Shown here one piece after another: positions 31,383 to 42,439 of a DNA stretch of 64,000 bases. Where the stretch lies: positions 20,441,067 to 20,505,066 of the forward strand of contig OW804094.1 of assembly GCA_942159475.1 (NCBI GenBank), in the 5' to 3' direction. Position 1 is the stretch's first letter, and every line of letters begins with the position of its first letter. The notes beneath the pieces are model-generated. The model made no database searches, had not been told where the DNA came from, and saw only the letters and a list, made by a program, of their open reading frames with translations. The stretch comes from Sthenelais limicola (lineage: Eukaryota > Annelida > Polychaeta > Phyllodocida > Sigalionidae). The translations under genes were made by a program, and so were the position numbers.

Positions 31383-31790
31383 TGATCCGTTTAGGGAAAA
31401 TTAGTCATAAGTCGCAGAAAATGGATTTTTGAGATATCATCATATTTGAAAAGAGGAGATCAAACCGATTCCAATGATAGTAAACAGTCTAATAATCTAT
31501 TTCTAGATTTTAAGTTTGATATTTTAATTTTTGAAAAAAAAAAAAATGTTTCCAATATTTCTTGGGGTCAATAAACAGTAAAGTAACTAAAATGTAGTCC
31601 ATATGAGGACCTTAAAAACGAAAGAATATATTACATAGATTGTCCTGACATTTGATACATCGATTGATATATCTATAAGTGATAAACTCCCCAAACATCA
31701 GAACATTCCAATAATGTGATCTTGTGAATACAACACTTTGAAATATATCAATTTTGCGACGTATGACTCATTTTCCAGAAACACATCACA
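31383..31790 (+). repeat. MITE B12
   Basis: 408 bp starting TGATCCGTTTAGGGAAAATT. Flanked on both sides by near-identical 35-bp direct repeats containing TGCTTTAAAGAAAAAT (about 31347-31381 and 31795-31829). Confidence 0.85.
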
Positions 31791-31810
31791 CATTTAGAAT
31801 GTCGCAATTA

Positions 31811-31935
31811 TGATGCTTTAAAGAAAAATGAGTCACAACTCGCAAAAATGAAATTTTCCCAGGTGTTTTATTCACGAGATCTCTTTATAGGAATGTTTTC
31901 ACTTATGGAGTGTCTAGTGCTTTCAGACCAAGGAG
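31811..31935 (-). repeat. MITE B13, fragment
   Basis: AAAAATGAGTCACAACTCGC then TTTATTCACGAGATCTCTTT, a minus-orientation left third of family B, next to the duplicated flank of B12. Confidence 0.55.
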
Positions 31936-32074
31936 TTAATTTTAACGTCTCTGTTCATGAAAAAGAAAGTATTTTCCTTTTTTAGACTTGTATTACTTCT
32001 TCAATGAAAAGGTATGTGCCTAGGAGGATATGCTTATTATGTAACTTAGTAATAACTTTATAATTTACGATATA

Positions 32075-32441
32075 TGTGACCCGTTTTAGGAAAATGAGTC
32101 ATAAGTCGCAAAATATGGATTTTGAGATATCACTAGGACATCTGATATGTATTTCTAAATCTTAAGTTTGATATTTTTATTCTTGAAAAAAATAAGTTTG
32201 TAATGTTTCTGGATGGGCGATTACCAGTAATGTAACTAAATAATTATACTCCACACGACGTCCTTCAAAACGCAAGGATATATGTAATACATTGTCCTCA
32301 ACTTTGTTACATGGATTCATATGACTATAAGTGCTAAACCCTCTAAAAATCAGAACATTTCAATAAAGAGATCTTGTGGAAAAAACACTTTGAAAATATC
32401 AATTTTGCGACTTGTGACTCATTTTCCTGAAATACATCAGA
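32075..32441 (+). repeat. MITE B14
   Basis: 367 bp starting TGTGACCCGTTTTAGGAAAA and ending CATCAGA. It lacks part of the early interior. Confidence 0.85.
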
Positions 32442-32679
32442 TATAGAGAATGCAGAATGTCATTGGTGGCCTGCATTATTGTCTCATCTATTCGCCTAGT
32501 TCCTGTATAACCGCCAGGTGCCGTTAAACACCTCCCGTTGATGGAGACTATTCACACTGAACTCGAGACAATCTCAGAATACGAATCACCAATCAATCAA
32601 TACTTTCTTGCATCTAGTTGTGCCCCACACTGAGAGAGCCTACAGAGAAGGCAATGTATTCCCATTAGCATTACTATAT

Positions 32680-32914
32680 GGGTCAGATGTTCAGAAAATG
32701 TACAATTCGCCTTCACCAATCCTTCAAAAAACCCACACATTTAAGACAAAAATGAGCTTAAAATGCAGTTTAACATAACAGAAATGATACTTTAAATCAA
32801 TGCGATACCAAATATACTCAGATATACCCAAAATGTATCATTTGTCAGCAGAATTTAGCAGATGTTACTAAATATGTACAGCTGCCAATTGTACATTTTC
32901 TGAAAATCTGACCC
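32680..32914 (-). repeat. MITE A11 (subfamily 1)
   Basis: 235 bp with both termini. Flanks ATAT and TTTT. Confidence 0.9.
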
Positions 32915-33131
32915 TTTTACTTTTACTACTAACTTAAAGATGAACTAGTTTTTGATGACAGGAGAAAGCCAAATAAGTAATATGTTAGTTTCATCAATTC
33001 ATTTAATTGGTTTATAGCATCTGAACTCGAGACAATCTCAGAATATGAATCACCAATCAATCAATAATTTCTTGTCCCCTTTGCCCCTGGGAGAGCCTCC
33101 AGAGAAGGCAATGTGTTCCCATTCCAATATA

Positions 33132-33538
33132 TGATCTGTTACAGGAAAATGAGTCATAAGTCGCAAAAAATGGATTTTGAGATATCACCATATTTGAAAA
33201 GATGAGATCAAGCTGATTCCAATGGTAGTAAACACTATAGGACATCTAAGTAGTATTTCTATATTTTAAGTTTAATATCTTTATTTTTGAAAAAAAGTTG
33301 TTAATATTTTTGGGAGGATAATTACTAATAAAGTTTTTAAATATACTCCATAAGATGACCTTAGAAATGCATGGATATATTTAAGATATTGCTTTAAAAT
33401 TTCGTACATGTTTTATATCACTTGAAGTATTAAGTACTCCAAAAACTAGAATATTCCAACAAAGATATCTTATAGATAAATGACTTTGAAAAATATCTAT
33501 TTTGCGACTTATGTCTCATTTTCCTGAAACACATCACA
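33132..33538 (+). repeat. MITE B15
   Basis: 407 bp starting TGATCTGTTACAGGAAAATG and ending ACACATCACA, TA on both sides. Confidence 0.85.
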
Positions 33539-34166
33539 TATGTTAGTTTCATCTAAATCTACCTGAAGTTTAATTGGTTTATAGCATCTTTGACACCTAC
33601 ACAATTCACAAGGAAAATGAGAGTCACTGATTCAAACTCTAACATATATATATCACACGAACAATCGGATAATCCAAAACCGAACTATGAGAGACAAAGA
33701 ATAATGACTTTATTTACTTAATTAATTAATCCTGTGTTTATTTCTGTTGGGTATGCCCGAAGACCTACACGGTCCAAAGTGCAGAGTGTAGTTTACCATT
33801 TCTGACAACTGTTATGTAAATTGAGTTGTTGGTCTATATATATATACTGCATGAAACAATGCTGAACTGCAAGCGGATTGTGCAGTTTCGCATTGGTGTG
33901 AAAAACCCCTCAAAATCGGTTCTCCAATAAAATAAAATAGTATTATAATTCAACAACCCTAAAGAAATAATGAGTTAGAACCTGTTGCCAGTGCAAACCT
34001 ATACTAAAAATCATTCAAAATAAACTAATTTATTTAACTTCTAGGGACCTTTGAGCACAACAAATGAAACATTTTTTAATGTCAAGCTGTGAATGATTTG
34101 TTTCGTTTCCTTAAGGCAATAATTTTTAGAATAAAATTATACAAAAGTAACATTTATGTCGTAGAT
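33539..34166. other. Unassigned intronic sequence
   Basis: AT-rich, no family recognised. Confidence 0.4.
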
Positions 34167-34170
34167 ATAT

Positions 34171-34404
34171 GGGCCAGATTTTCAGAAAATGTACAATTGG
34201 CAGCTGTATACATTAAATTTTAGGAAATTCTGCTAAATTAGGCTGCAATTTGGTCAATACTAGGTCAATTCGAGTATACTCTGTATTGCATTGATTCTAG
34301 CAATCTGTTTGGTTAGGTTGAACTGTGTCTTGAACTTTATTTTTGGCTTAAATGTGGGTTATTTGAAAGGATTGGTGAAGGTATATTTTCTGAAAATCTG
34401 ACCA
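34171..34404 (+). repeat. MITE A12 (subfamily 2)
   Basis: 234 bp. TSD ATAT at 34167-34170 and 34405-34408. It lies 57 bp inside the intron from the exon donor. Confidence 0.9.
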
Positions 34405-34460
34405 ATATACTATTTTCAATATTTTCAAAATAAACTGAGAAGTATAATTAATAAACCTAC

Positions 34461-34733
34461 CGTGATGATTTCAACCATTTCACTCCGCTCGATCGTTCCG
34501 TCTCCGTTGATATCGTACATCGCGAAAGCCCATTGTAGCTTCTCCTCTGGCTTGCCTGCCGAGGTGATGTTAATAGCTAGTAGGAACTCCTTGAAGTCGA
34601 TCTTTCCGCTGTTATCTGCGTCAAACGTCCGGAAGACATGTTCACAGAATTTCTCTGCGTTTCCTTCTGGGAAGAATCCCGAGTATACTTCCAAAAATTT
34701 CTTGCGTGTCAGTTGGCCTGATGGACAATCTCT
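34461..34733 (-). CDS. Neuronal calcium sensor family protein, internal exon
   Basis: 91 codons, phase 0 at both ends. Acceptor CTTATCTTTGCAG (to 34734) and donor ACG/GTAGGT. It reads [20 protein letters not shown]: the degenerate EF1 loop with the Cys-Pro typical of NCS proteins. EF2 loop is [12 protein letters not shown] and EF3 loop is [12 protein letters not shown], both with the usual acidic and Glu ligand positions. [16 protein letters not shown] is the family's inter-EF helix. About 35 N-terminal residues, including a myristoylation MGxxxS start, must lie in an upstream exon at higher coordinates, which I did not find. Confidence 0.93.
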
Positions 34734-35263
34734 CTGCAAAGATAAGAACAGGGTAGCCATGTAGAAACATATTGATTTCGGTGCAGAGTTGGACAAAGTT
34801 TTTAAATGCTTTATTCATCACGACATTATGTACAGTTTACAATTTATCTCAGTACCTGATGATTTACATTATATGGGTGAATATTCTCACAATAATAATT
34901 TATAGAAATATTAAAATATATAGAACTATCACCATATATATAGAACTATCGCCGTGTCACATCAATTCATGACAAACAAATTATCATTTGGTAATTTAGA
35001 CACATTAAGCTCACTCACATAGCTTCACTAATCTTTACCTCAACGACATAAGGGCACCTAAAGTCAGACTCAGTGTTTTTAAAAGTTACTTAAAAATAAT
35101 CATAATAGATTTTTGTATATCTATATCACATTATAACATACAGTCATACTGTCTAAATTAAGGAGAGAAAATTATGGAAAGCTAAAAACTCTGTGTGATC
35201 CTCCCAGTATCCCTTAATTATGGTTAAACAAAGGTGTCATTGTTTGTTATACATGCAATATAA
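34734..35263. other. Unassigned, presumed upstream intron
   Basis: AT-rich, no exon or repeat recognised. Confidence 0.4.
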
Positions 35264-35498
35264 AGGTCAGATTTTCAGAAAATGTACAATTGGCAGCTCT
35301 ACATATTAGGGAAATTCTGCTAAAGTAGGCTGAAAACTCATGAATACCGGGTATATCTGAGTATATTTGGTATCGGGTTGATTTAAAGTATCAGCTCTGT
35401 TATGTTAAACTGCATTTTGGAGCTGATTTTTGTCTTAAATGTCGGTTATTTGAGAGGATTGGTGAAGGTAAATTGTACATTTTCTGAAGATCTGACCC
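35264..35498 (+). repeat. MITE A13 (subfamily 1)
   Basis: 235 bp with both termini. Flanks ATAA and ATAT. Confidence 0.88.
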
Positions 35499-35575
35499 AT
35501 ATATATTATAAACGAATTTGAGCTGAATATTGTGTTATTTCATTTTTCCGGGACGAATTCAGTGGATTGATGTAT

Positions 35576-35810
35576 GGGGCAGATTTTCAGAAAATGTACG
35601 ATTCAACTTCGCCAATCTTCTCAAATAACCCAAATTTCAGACGAAAATAAAGTTCAAAACACAGTTCAACTTAACAAAACAGATTGCTAGAATCAATGCA
35701 ATGCCAAACATACTCGAATTTACCTAGTATTGACCAAATTGCAGCCTAATTTAGCAGAGTGTACTAAATGTGTAGCGCTGCCAATTGTACATTTTCTAAA
35801 AATCTGACCC
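35576..35810 (-). repeat. MITE A14 (subfamily 2)
   Basis: 235 bp. Flanks GTAT and TTAT, one mismatch. Confidence 0.9.
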
Positions 35811-35904
35811 TTATAGATAATGACTTGTTGTGTGGGATTCCTTCACCTGTAAAAAGGGAGAGAACTCATCTCTACAGGCTATTCCCAGCAGGATAACCTC
35901 AGAT

Positions 35905-36072
35905 AGGTCAGATTTTCAGAAAATGTACAATTCGCCTTCACCAATCCTCTCAAATAACCCAAATTTCAGACGAAAATAAAATTCAAAATACAGTTCAACC
36001 TAATCAAACAGATTGCTAGAATCAATGCAATACCAAATATACTCGAATTTACCTTGTATTGACCAAATTGTA
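35905..36072 (-). repeat. MITE A15, truncated (subfamily 2)
   Basis: The left terminus and interior match as far as TATTGACCAAATTG, then sequence changes to TAATAATTGTAATAATT. About 70 bp of the far end are missing. Confidence 0.85.
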
Positions 36073-36219
36073 ATAATTGTAATAATTAATTAACGTTTTC
36101 ATTTCATTAACAGATACATCAGTATCCTAGTTTTCTTCTTAGCACTGTTATGCTTTTATACATTCTGTATTTCTTATCTTATATACATTTACATCTATCT
36201 TTATATTTACATATATATA

Positions 36220-36330
36220 ATCAATGCACAGTCCTGTAATTCTAAGCACGCGAAAAAGGAGAACATTCATACAAATAAATCACCTTAAAAGATATCTATT
36301 TTGCGACTTGTGTCGCACATGTGTATGTAC
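36220..36330 (+). repeat. MITE B-family fragment
   Basis: CAGTCCTGTAATTCTAAGCA, then AGAACATTC and TATCTATTTTGCGACTTGTG: a right-end fragment of family B. Confidence 0.45.
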
Positions 36331-36540
36331 ATGTTTTGCTGACGTCACCCACATAGAGTCAAGTATAGCGTTATGTAGCCACGCCCACACCACGCCCTGA
36401 GATGACATGTGACTGTCATATAACCAATTAGACAACAAACGGCCAATAAAAACATTTAAAAAAACTGCATCTAACTGCCAGCCTTTTCATGTAGTACGTC
36501 ACCGGTAATATAATGACACATGAAGTAACCTTGTCAAGCC
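36331..36540. other. Unassigned; CRE-like site
   Basis: TGACGTCA at about 36342-36349. No gene recognised. Confidence 0.35.
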
Positions 36541-37740
36541 TCTTTCCTTTGTCTTGGGGTCTCTTTTCTCTGTCTCTCTCTCCCTTCTTCTCTATTTCTA
36601 TTTCCTGGGTAAGACCATAAGTGCCTTTCTGTCTCTTTTTCTCTGTCTCTCTCTCCCTTCTTCTCTATCTCTATTCCCTGGGTAAGACCTTAAAGTGCCT
36701 TTCTGTCTCTTTTTCTCTGTCTCTCTCTCCCTTCTTCTGTATCTCTATTTCCTGGGTAAGACCATAAAGTGCCTTTCTGTCTCTTTTCTCTGTCTCTCTC
36801 TCCCTTCTTCTCTATCTCTATTTCCTAGGTAAGATCATAAAGTGCCTTTCTGTCTCTTTTCTCTGTCTCTCTCTCCCTTCTTCTCTATCTCTATTTCCTG
36901 GGTATGACCATAAAGTGCCTTTCTGTCTCTTTTCTCTGTCTCTCTCCCCCTTCTTCGCTATTTCTATTCCCTGGGTAGGATCATAAAGTGACTTTCTGTC
37001 TCTTTTCTCTGTCTCTCTCCCCCTTCTTCTCTATTTCTATTCCCTGGGTATGACCATAAAGTGCCTTTCTGTCTCTTTTCTCTGTCTCTCTCTCCCTTCT
37101 TCTCTATCTCTATTTCCTGGGTAAGACCATAAAGTGCCTTTCTGTCTCTTTTCTCTGTCTCTCTCCCCCTTCTTCTCTATCTCTATTTCCTGGGTGAGAT
37201 CATAAAGTGCCTTTCTGTCTCTTTTCTCTGTCTCTCTCTCCCTTCTTCTCTATCTCTATTTCCTAGCTAAGACCATAGGTGCCTTTCTGTCTCTTTTCTC
37301 TGTCTCTCTCTCCCTTCTTCTCTATCTCTATTTCCTAGCTAAGACCATAAAGTGCCTTTCTGTCTCTTTTCTCTGTCTCTCTCTCCCTTCTTCTCTATCT
37401 CTATTTCCTGGGTAAGACCATAAAGTGCCTTTCTGTCTCTTTTCTCTGTCTCTCTCCCCCTTCTTCTCTATCTCTATTTCCTGGGTAAGATCATAAAGTG
37501 CCTTTCTGTCTCTTTTCTCTGTCTCTCTCTCCCTTCTTCTCTATCTCTATTTCCTAGCTAAGACCATAGGTGCCTTTCTGTCTCTTTTCTCTGTCTCTCT
37601 CACCCTTCTTCCCTATCACTATTTCCTGGGTATGATCATAAACTGCCTCCCTCTCAGGTCTCCTGCCCTTGATATAACCATATCAAATGTGTTGATAAGG
37701 GCGTAAAGCAACCAATCTCACTCACTCACTCACTCCTTTG
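36540..37740 (-). repeat. Element D1: 73-bp minisatellite with conserved flank
   Basis: About 15 tandem units of about 73 bp (core GTGCCTTTCTGTCTCTTTTC, then CCCTTCTTCTCTATCTCTAT, then CCTGGGTAAGACCATAAA). The right flank, read on the minus strand, is (GTGA)n, GATTGGTTGCTTTACGCCC, then GGTTATATCAAGGGC. The same flank with just one unit occurs at 42541-42771, so the array is the variable core of a dispersed element. Confidence 0.85.
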
Positions 37741-37764
37741 CCTTGGGGATAAAATATGTATTTA

Positions 37765-37855
37765 GGCTATGTCTGTAGCACAATGAATGGTAGCTCACGT
37801 TGCTGGCCTTGATTCCCCGATCAAGGCCAGCCGTCATACCGGTTCAAAACACAAG
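37765..37855 (+). repeat. Possible tRNA-derived SINE head
   Basis: An A-box-like TAGCTCACGTTG (37791-37802) and a B-box GGTTCAAAAC (37841-37850) are about 50 bp apart. Between them lies a 12-bp perfect inverted repeat GCTGGCCTTGAT/ATCAAGGCCAGC. No complete tRNA cloverleaf is evident. Confidence 0.3.
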
Positions 37856-38069
37856 ACAAAAATTACTTTCCTTCCGGACACATTGTTAACCTTGAAATAA
37901 ACAAAAACCAACTAGCTAAATCTAAACAGTACCTTTATATCTATCTCCGGAGACATGTTTGATAATATATTAATCTGTTAAAACTATTTTTATCTCACGG
38001 GCAGAAAATAGCAGATGAAGTCATGTATAATGGAAGTGCCAGCTTTGCTGGTGGAATTGTTTATTGCAG

Positions 38070-38160
38070 TTTGCTGGGTTTTGCCGAACAGTATTTTGAA
38101 TCTTATTTTGTCCTAAATTAGGGTTATATAAGGGGATTAATGAAGGCGAATTGTACATTG
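38070..38160 (+). repeat. MITE A-family 3' fragment
   Basis: ACAGTATTTTGAATCTTATT, GGGTTATATAAGGGGATTAA and GGCGAATTGTACATT correspond to the right third of family A, with the terminus lost. Confidence 0.6.
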
Positions 38161-38257
38161 TGAGGGTGTCTTCTCACATATATGCCTGAAAATGTGGTCA
38201 ATTTCCATATACTACTCACGCGTAAAGATGTTGAATGAACAGGCATTATATATATAT

Positions 38258-38492
38258 GGGTCAGATTGTCAGAAAATGTACAATTCACCTTCACCAATCC
38301 TCTCAAATAACCCACATTTAAGACAAAAATGAGCTTCAAAATGCAGTTTAACATAACAGAACTGATACTTTCAATCAATGCGATACCAAATATATTCAGA
38401 TATACACGGTATTCATCATTTTTCAGCCTAATTCAGCAGAATTTCCTAAATTTGTGGAGCTGACAATTGTACATTTTCTAAAAATCTGACCC
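38258..38492 (-). repeat. MITE A16 (subfamily 1)
   Basis: 235 bp. TSD ATAT at 38254-38257 and 38493-38496. Confidence 0.9.
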
Positions 38493-38821
38493 ATATGCGG
38501 TTTGGGAGTCGTCCCAAATCGCATATAATGCACATAATTAATTCATCTGATCTTTCTTTAAAATATTTCTAAAACAGTTTGTCATATTGATGGGCGGACC
38601 AGGAAGATCTGTTCGCAGAGGCTCCTGTCCATTTCATGTACCTGACCTGATTAACTTGAATAAAAATCTTTATATATATTTGAATTCTGTTTAGAGCTAA
38701 TAAGGCTCCACCTGGGGAGGGGACATTGAGTAACAGAAATAAACCTGATTCCCTTGCTGGAGTCAGCTGGGGGGAGTTCTTAGCTGTATTCTCACGTACT
38801 ATCACTAACACAATCTGACTA
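38493..38821. other. Unassigned sequence
   Basis: No gene or repeat recognised. Confidence 0.4.
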
Positions 38822-39207
38822 AATTGTTTCAGGAAAATGAGTCATAAGCGCAAAATTTATATTTTTCAAAGCATTTCATTCATAAGATCTCTTTATACGA
38901 ATCTTCTCATTTTTGGGTTATTTAATGCTCCGAGTCGTATGCATATGTGTACCAAATTTCAAGACCGTGTATTAAATATGTCCATATATTTCTAAGCTCA
39001 TCCTATAGAGTATATTCAGCTACTTCACTAGTAATTGTCCACCCAGAGATATTGCAAACTTATTTTTCAAAATTAAAAATATCAAATTTAAATGTTAGAT
39101 GTACTAGTGTTTACTATCATTGTAATCCGCTTGAGCTCATCTTTTCAAATATGATAATATCTCAAAATCCATATAATGTGACTTATGACTCATTTTCCTG
39201 AAACATT
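38822..39207 (-). repeat. MITE B16
   Basis: Both termini recognisable (TTGTTTCAGGAAAATGAGTC; TTATGACTCATTTTCCTGAA) with minus interior. The outermost TGTGA is lost. Confidence 0.8.
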
Positions 39208-39470
39208 ATTATGACTTATAGGACTGGAATTATTAAGATCTTACTGCTGGTATATGTTTATACAAGAATTCGAAGCCTAATAAGCGAGAGAATAACAAGT
39301 GAAGTCATCGCATGAAGGGATTCAGGCGGGTCCTCAAAATACAAATGAGGACACTTTAGAAGCCCTATAGCAAAGATAAATGAACACAACCCTCCAAGAT
39401 TTTGGTCAAAATTAATTACTGCGTTGGAAACGAAATGGAAGTATATAACATTACCAATATAAGCAAATGA
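39208..39470. repeat. Repeat M-related fragment
   Basis: TATGACTTATAGGACTGGAA, then a stretch ending GAAGCCCTATAGCAAAGATA parallels 53929-54050 inside element M2. Confidence 0.5.
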
Positions 39471-39492
39471 TCGATTTTTGAGTGGTCTTAAG

Positions 39493-39692
39493 ACCCTGCC
39501 CACACACAGCCGATTTGCCTCCCGATTGTCCCCCGATTTGGGTCTCCTGATGAATCCTATGACTTCATTTCAAACCCAGATTTATTTTTTTGAAATAACA
39601 TAAACCAGGATTGGAAATGAAATCCTAGGATTCATCGGGAAGACCAAATCGGGGGGCAATCGGGAGAAAAATCGGCTGTGTTTGAGCAGGGT
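39493..39692. repeat. Foldback MITE with about 65-bp arms
   Basis: Left arm ACCCTGCCCACACACAGCCG through CCCGATTGTCCCCCGATTTG to TGATGAATCCTA. Right arm is its inverse, from TAGGATTCATCGG to GGCTGTGTTTGAGCAGGGT. 200 bp in all. Confidence 0.85.
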
Positions 39693-39944
39693 ATAACTGA
39701 GAGTACAACTTTAAGTGCATGCTCATCATTCAGCATTATGGATGCAGACTTATGAATAATCTGGGCTCTACTTATAGAGACTTCCTTTGATATGAAGAGA
39801 CTGAGTCCTTTCTACCTTCATTATAGAGAATCTGTGAGTTTTTATCAAAGCTAAACCTAAGAAAATTGGGATAACCTCAAAGCGCCAACATTAACTCAGA
39901 AAAGCACCTTTGGATGCCAGATCATTGGAAGAAGAAATATAAAT

Positions 39945-40179
39945 GGGTCAGATTTTCAGAAAACGTACAATTCATCTTCACCAATTCTCTGAAATAACCC
40001 AAATTTCAGACGAAAATAAAGTTCAAAATAGAGTTCAACCTAACCAAACACATAGCTAGAATCAATGCAATGCCGAATATACTTGAATTTACCTAGTATT
40101 GACCAAATTGCAGCCTAATTTAGCAGAATTTACCAAATGTGTACATCTGCCAATTGTACATTTTCTGAAAATCTGACCC
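39945..40179 (-). repeat. MITE A17 (subfamily 2)
   Basis: 235 bp. TSD AAAT at 39941-39944 and 40180-40183. Confidence 0.92.
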
Positions 40180-40700
40180 AAATATGCCCTCCAGCCAATC
40201 ATAAGAGGAACATTAGAACCAGAAACGAGTCTTATTTGCCCAAAATGGCGCTGATAAAGGAAAATAAAACAAAATAAATAATAATTTTCTGACTTTGATC
40301 ATTAAAGGTACGGCACAACGCTGCCTAACCTAGCGGACTCTTCCCGACCTTGGATTCAGGTATCGGCATACAAGATCTCTTTGAACCTTAGATTCAGGTC
40401 TCGGGATACAAGATCTCTTTGAACCAAACTTCCGGAAGCGACCCCTATGGCAGTCAGAGGAACTACTTATACTCATCTTCTACTCGGGATGTTTTATTAA
40501 AGGCAATTCCATTAACATCAGTCCTGGACTCTTATAAACTTTGACCTCTTCATTTTAGTGGGTTCTAATAAGACGTCAGTGTGTGTCTGGAGTAGCCGAC
40601 AGGGTGCAGCATAGGTCCTATCACATGAAGTGAGCCATACATCTGAGGGATGGTTCTTTAGTTAAACCTCTCAAATAAATGAGATGTACATATATATATA
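40180..40700. other. Unassigned, with a 38-bp tandem duplication
   Basis: ATTCAGGT-TCGG-ATACAAG followed by ATCTCTTTGAACC occurs twice at about 40354-40428. No gene recognised. Confidence 0.45.
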
Positions 40701-41013
40701 TGTGATGTGTTTCAGGAAAATGAGTCATAAGTCGCAAAATGAATATTTTTCCAAGTGTTCTTTTCACAAGATCTCTTCATTGAAATGTTCAGATTTTCAG
40801 AGGGTTTAGCACTTATAGTCATATGAACCTATATAACAAATTGCAAACTTTTTTTGAAACATAGAAATATCAAACCAAAAATATCTAAATACATATTCGA
40901 TGTCCTAGTGTTTACTATCATTGGAATCGACTTGATCTCCTCTTTTCAAATATGGTGATATCTCAAAATCCATATTTTGCGACTTGTGACTCAATTTCCT
41001 AAAACGGATCACA
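40701..41013 (-). repeat. MITE B17
   Basis: 313 bp, minus orientation with CCTAAAACGGATCACA at the right end. Interior shortened by about 100 bp. Confidence 0.85.
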
Positions 41014-41268
41014 TATACATGCTCCTGTGAATAAAGGTAGCATATTGACCAACTGATTATTCCATACGTCTCTAGCTAATCATGTATAGGGACATAAGTC
41101 TAAAGATAAAGCATCTATGAATAGAAGGAAGCCATTTGCTGGCTTCTGGTCAGACATGAGGGGGTAACATTGTGCAGATATGACGTAGACATGGCCAGTA
41201 ACGAGGCACTAGCGTTGAGGCAATGGGACTAGTGTAATGATAGACCAGCCCAGCTACACAGCATTAAA

Positions 41269-41503
41269 GGGTTAGATTTTCAGAAAATGTACAATTGGTA
41301 GCTGTACACATTCGGTAAATTCTGCTAAATTAGGCTGCAATTTGGTCAATACTAGGTAAATTCGAGTATATTCCGCATTGCACTGACTCTAGCTATCTGT
41401 TAGGTTAGATTGAACTGTATTCTGAACTTTATTTTCATCTAAAATTTGGGTTATTTGAGAGGATTGGTGAAGTTGAATTGTACATTTTCTGAAAATCTGA
41501 CCC
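41269..41503 (+). repeat. MITE A18 (subfamily 2)
   Basis: 235 bp. TSD TAAA at 41265-41268 and 41504-41507. Confidence 0.92.
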
Positions 41504-41523
41504 TAAAGCTCTACCACTAACGT

Positions 41524-41877
41524 AAGGCCCCCCAAAAAATGGGTGTGTTTCCGATTTACCCCCCCCCCCCCACCTAGAAAAACCTTACCCTACCTAAAAT
41601 TTTTTTTACCATACCTGATTTTTCCCCCATCATATCTTACTTTTTTTGGATTTTTTAACAAAAAAAGCTTATAAAAGCAGGAAAACGGGTTTTCCTAACT
41701 CGGAACTGTCAAAAGGCACATTTCCCATGTTGAAAAAAACTATTGTTATGAAAAAGACATTTTTTTCAGTTCCTGGGAGGTGGTTTCCAAAAAAAATAAT
41801 TAACAAAAAAAAAAGCCAGATAAAAAGCCAGATAAATCAGCCAGATAAATAGGAAACACACCTATTTTTTTTGGCCT
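41524..41877 (+). repeat. Repeat C2
   Basis: About 354 bp, AAGGCC to GGCCT, closely matching 16856-17207. Differences include a duplicated AGCCAGATAAA near the right end. Confidence 0.8.
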
Positions 41878-42011
41878 AATACACTACAGCGTTCCCTTAT
41901 GGAAAGTATAACTTAAGGGCCTAGTCCACTAAGCCGGACAACATACATTGATTTCCCACAACAAATCTGGAGTGATCAACAGTTTGAAATAGTGAACTCT
42001 AAGTCACATGT

Positions 42012-42246
42012 GGGTCAGGTTTTCAGAAAATGTACAATCGGCAGCTGTACACATTTAGGAAATTCTCCTAAATTAGGCTGAAAAATGAAGAATACCGTGT
42101 ATATCTGGGTATATTTTGTATTGCATTGATTTAAAGTATCAGTTCTGTTATGGTAAACTGCATTTTGAAGCTTATTTTTGTCTTAAATGTGGGTTATTTG
42201 AGAGGATTGGTGAAGGCGAATTGTACATTTTCGGAAAATCTGACCC
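42012..42246 (+). repeat. MITE A19 (subfamily 1)
   Basis: 235 bp. TSD ATGT at 42008-42011 and 42247-42250. Confidence 0.92.
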
Positions 42247-42304
42247 ATGTATCCTCCCAGATAGGCTTTACATCTATCTGGTGCATGTGTATAGTTAAAC
42301 AAGT

Positions 42305-42371
42305 TCGTTAGCTACTGCATGGTTAGCTACTGCATGGTTAGCTACTGGTTAGCTACTGGTTAGCTACTGGC
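42305..42371 (+). repeat. Short tandem repeat GGTTAGCTACTG
   Basis: Five copies of GGTTAGCTACTG, the first three with an extra CAT. Confidence 0.85.
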
Positions 42372-42439
42372 TTGGATTGATGGAAAACTTGATTTAAAGA
42401 TTATAATCTAATTGTTGCGAACTCTTGTGGTTTAACATT

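Larger units (their letters stand above)
29313..34460 (-). other. Intron of the calcium sensor gene, MITE-rich
   Basis: 5,148 nt with GTAGGT donor and TTCTTCTGGCAG acceptor (minus strand), phase 0. It holds three A-family and about seven B-family MITEs, most of its length. 29531-29970 is otherwise unassigned. Confidence 0.85.
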
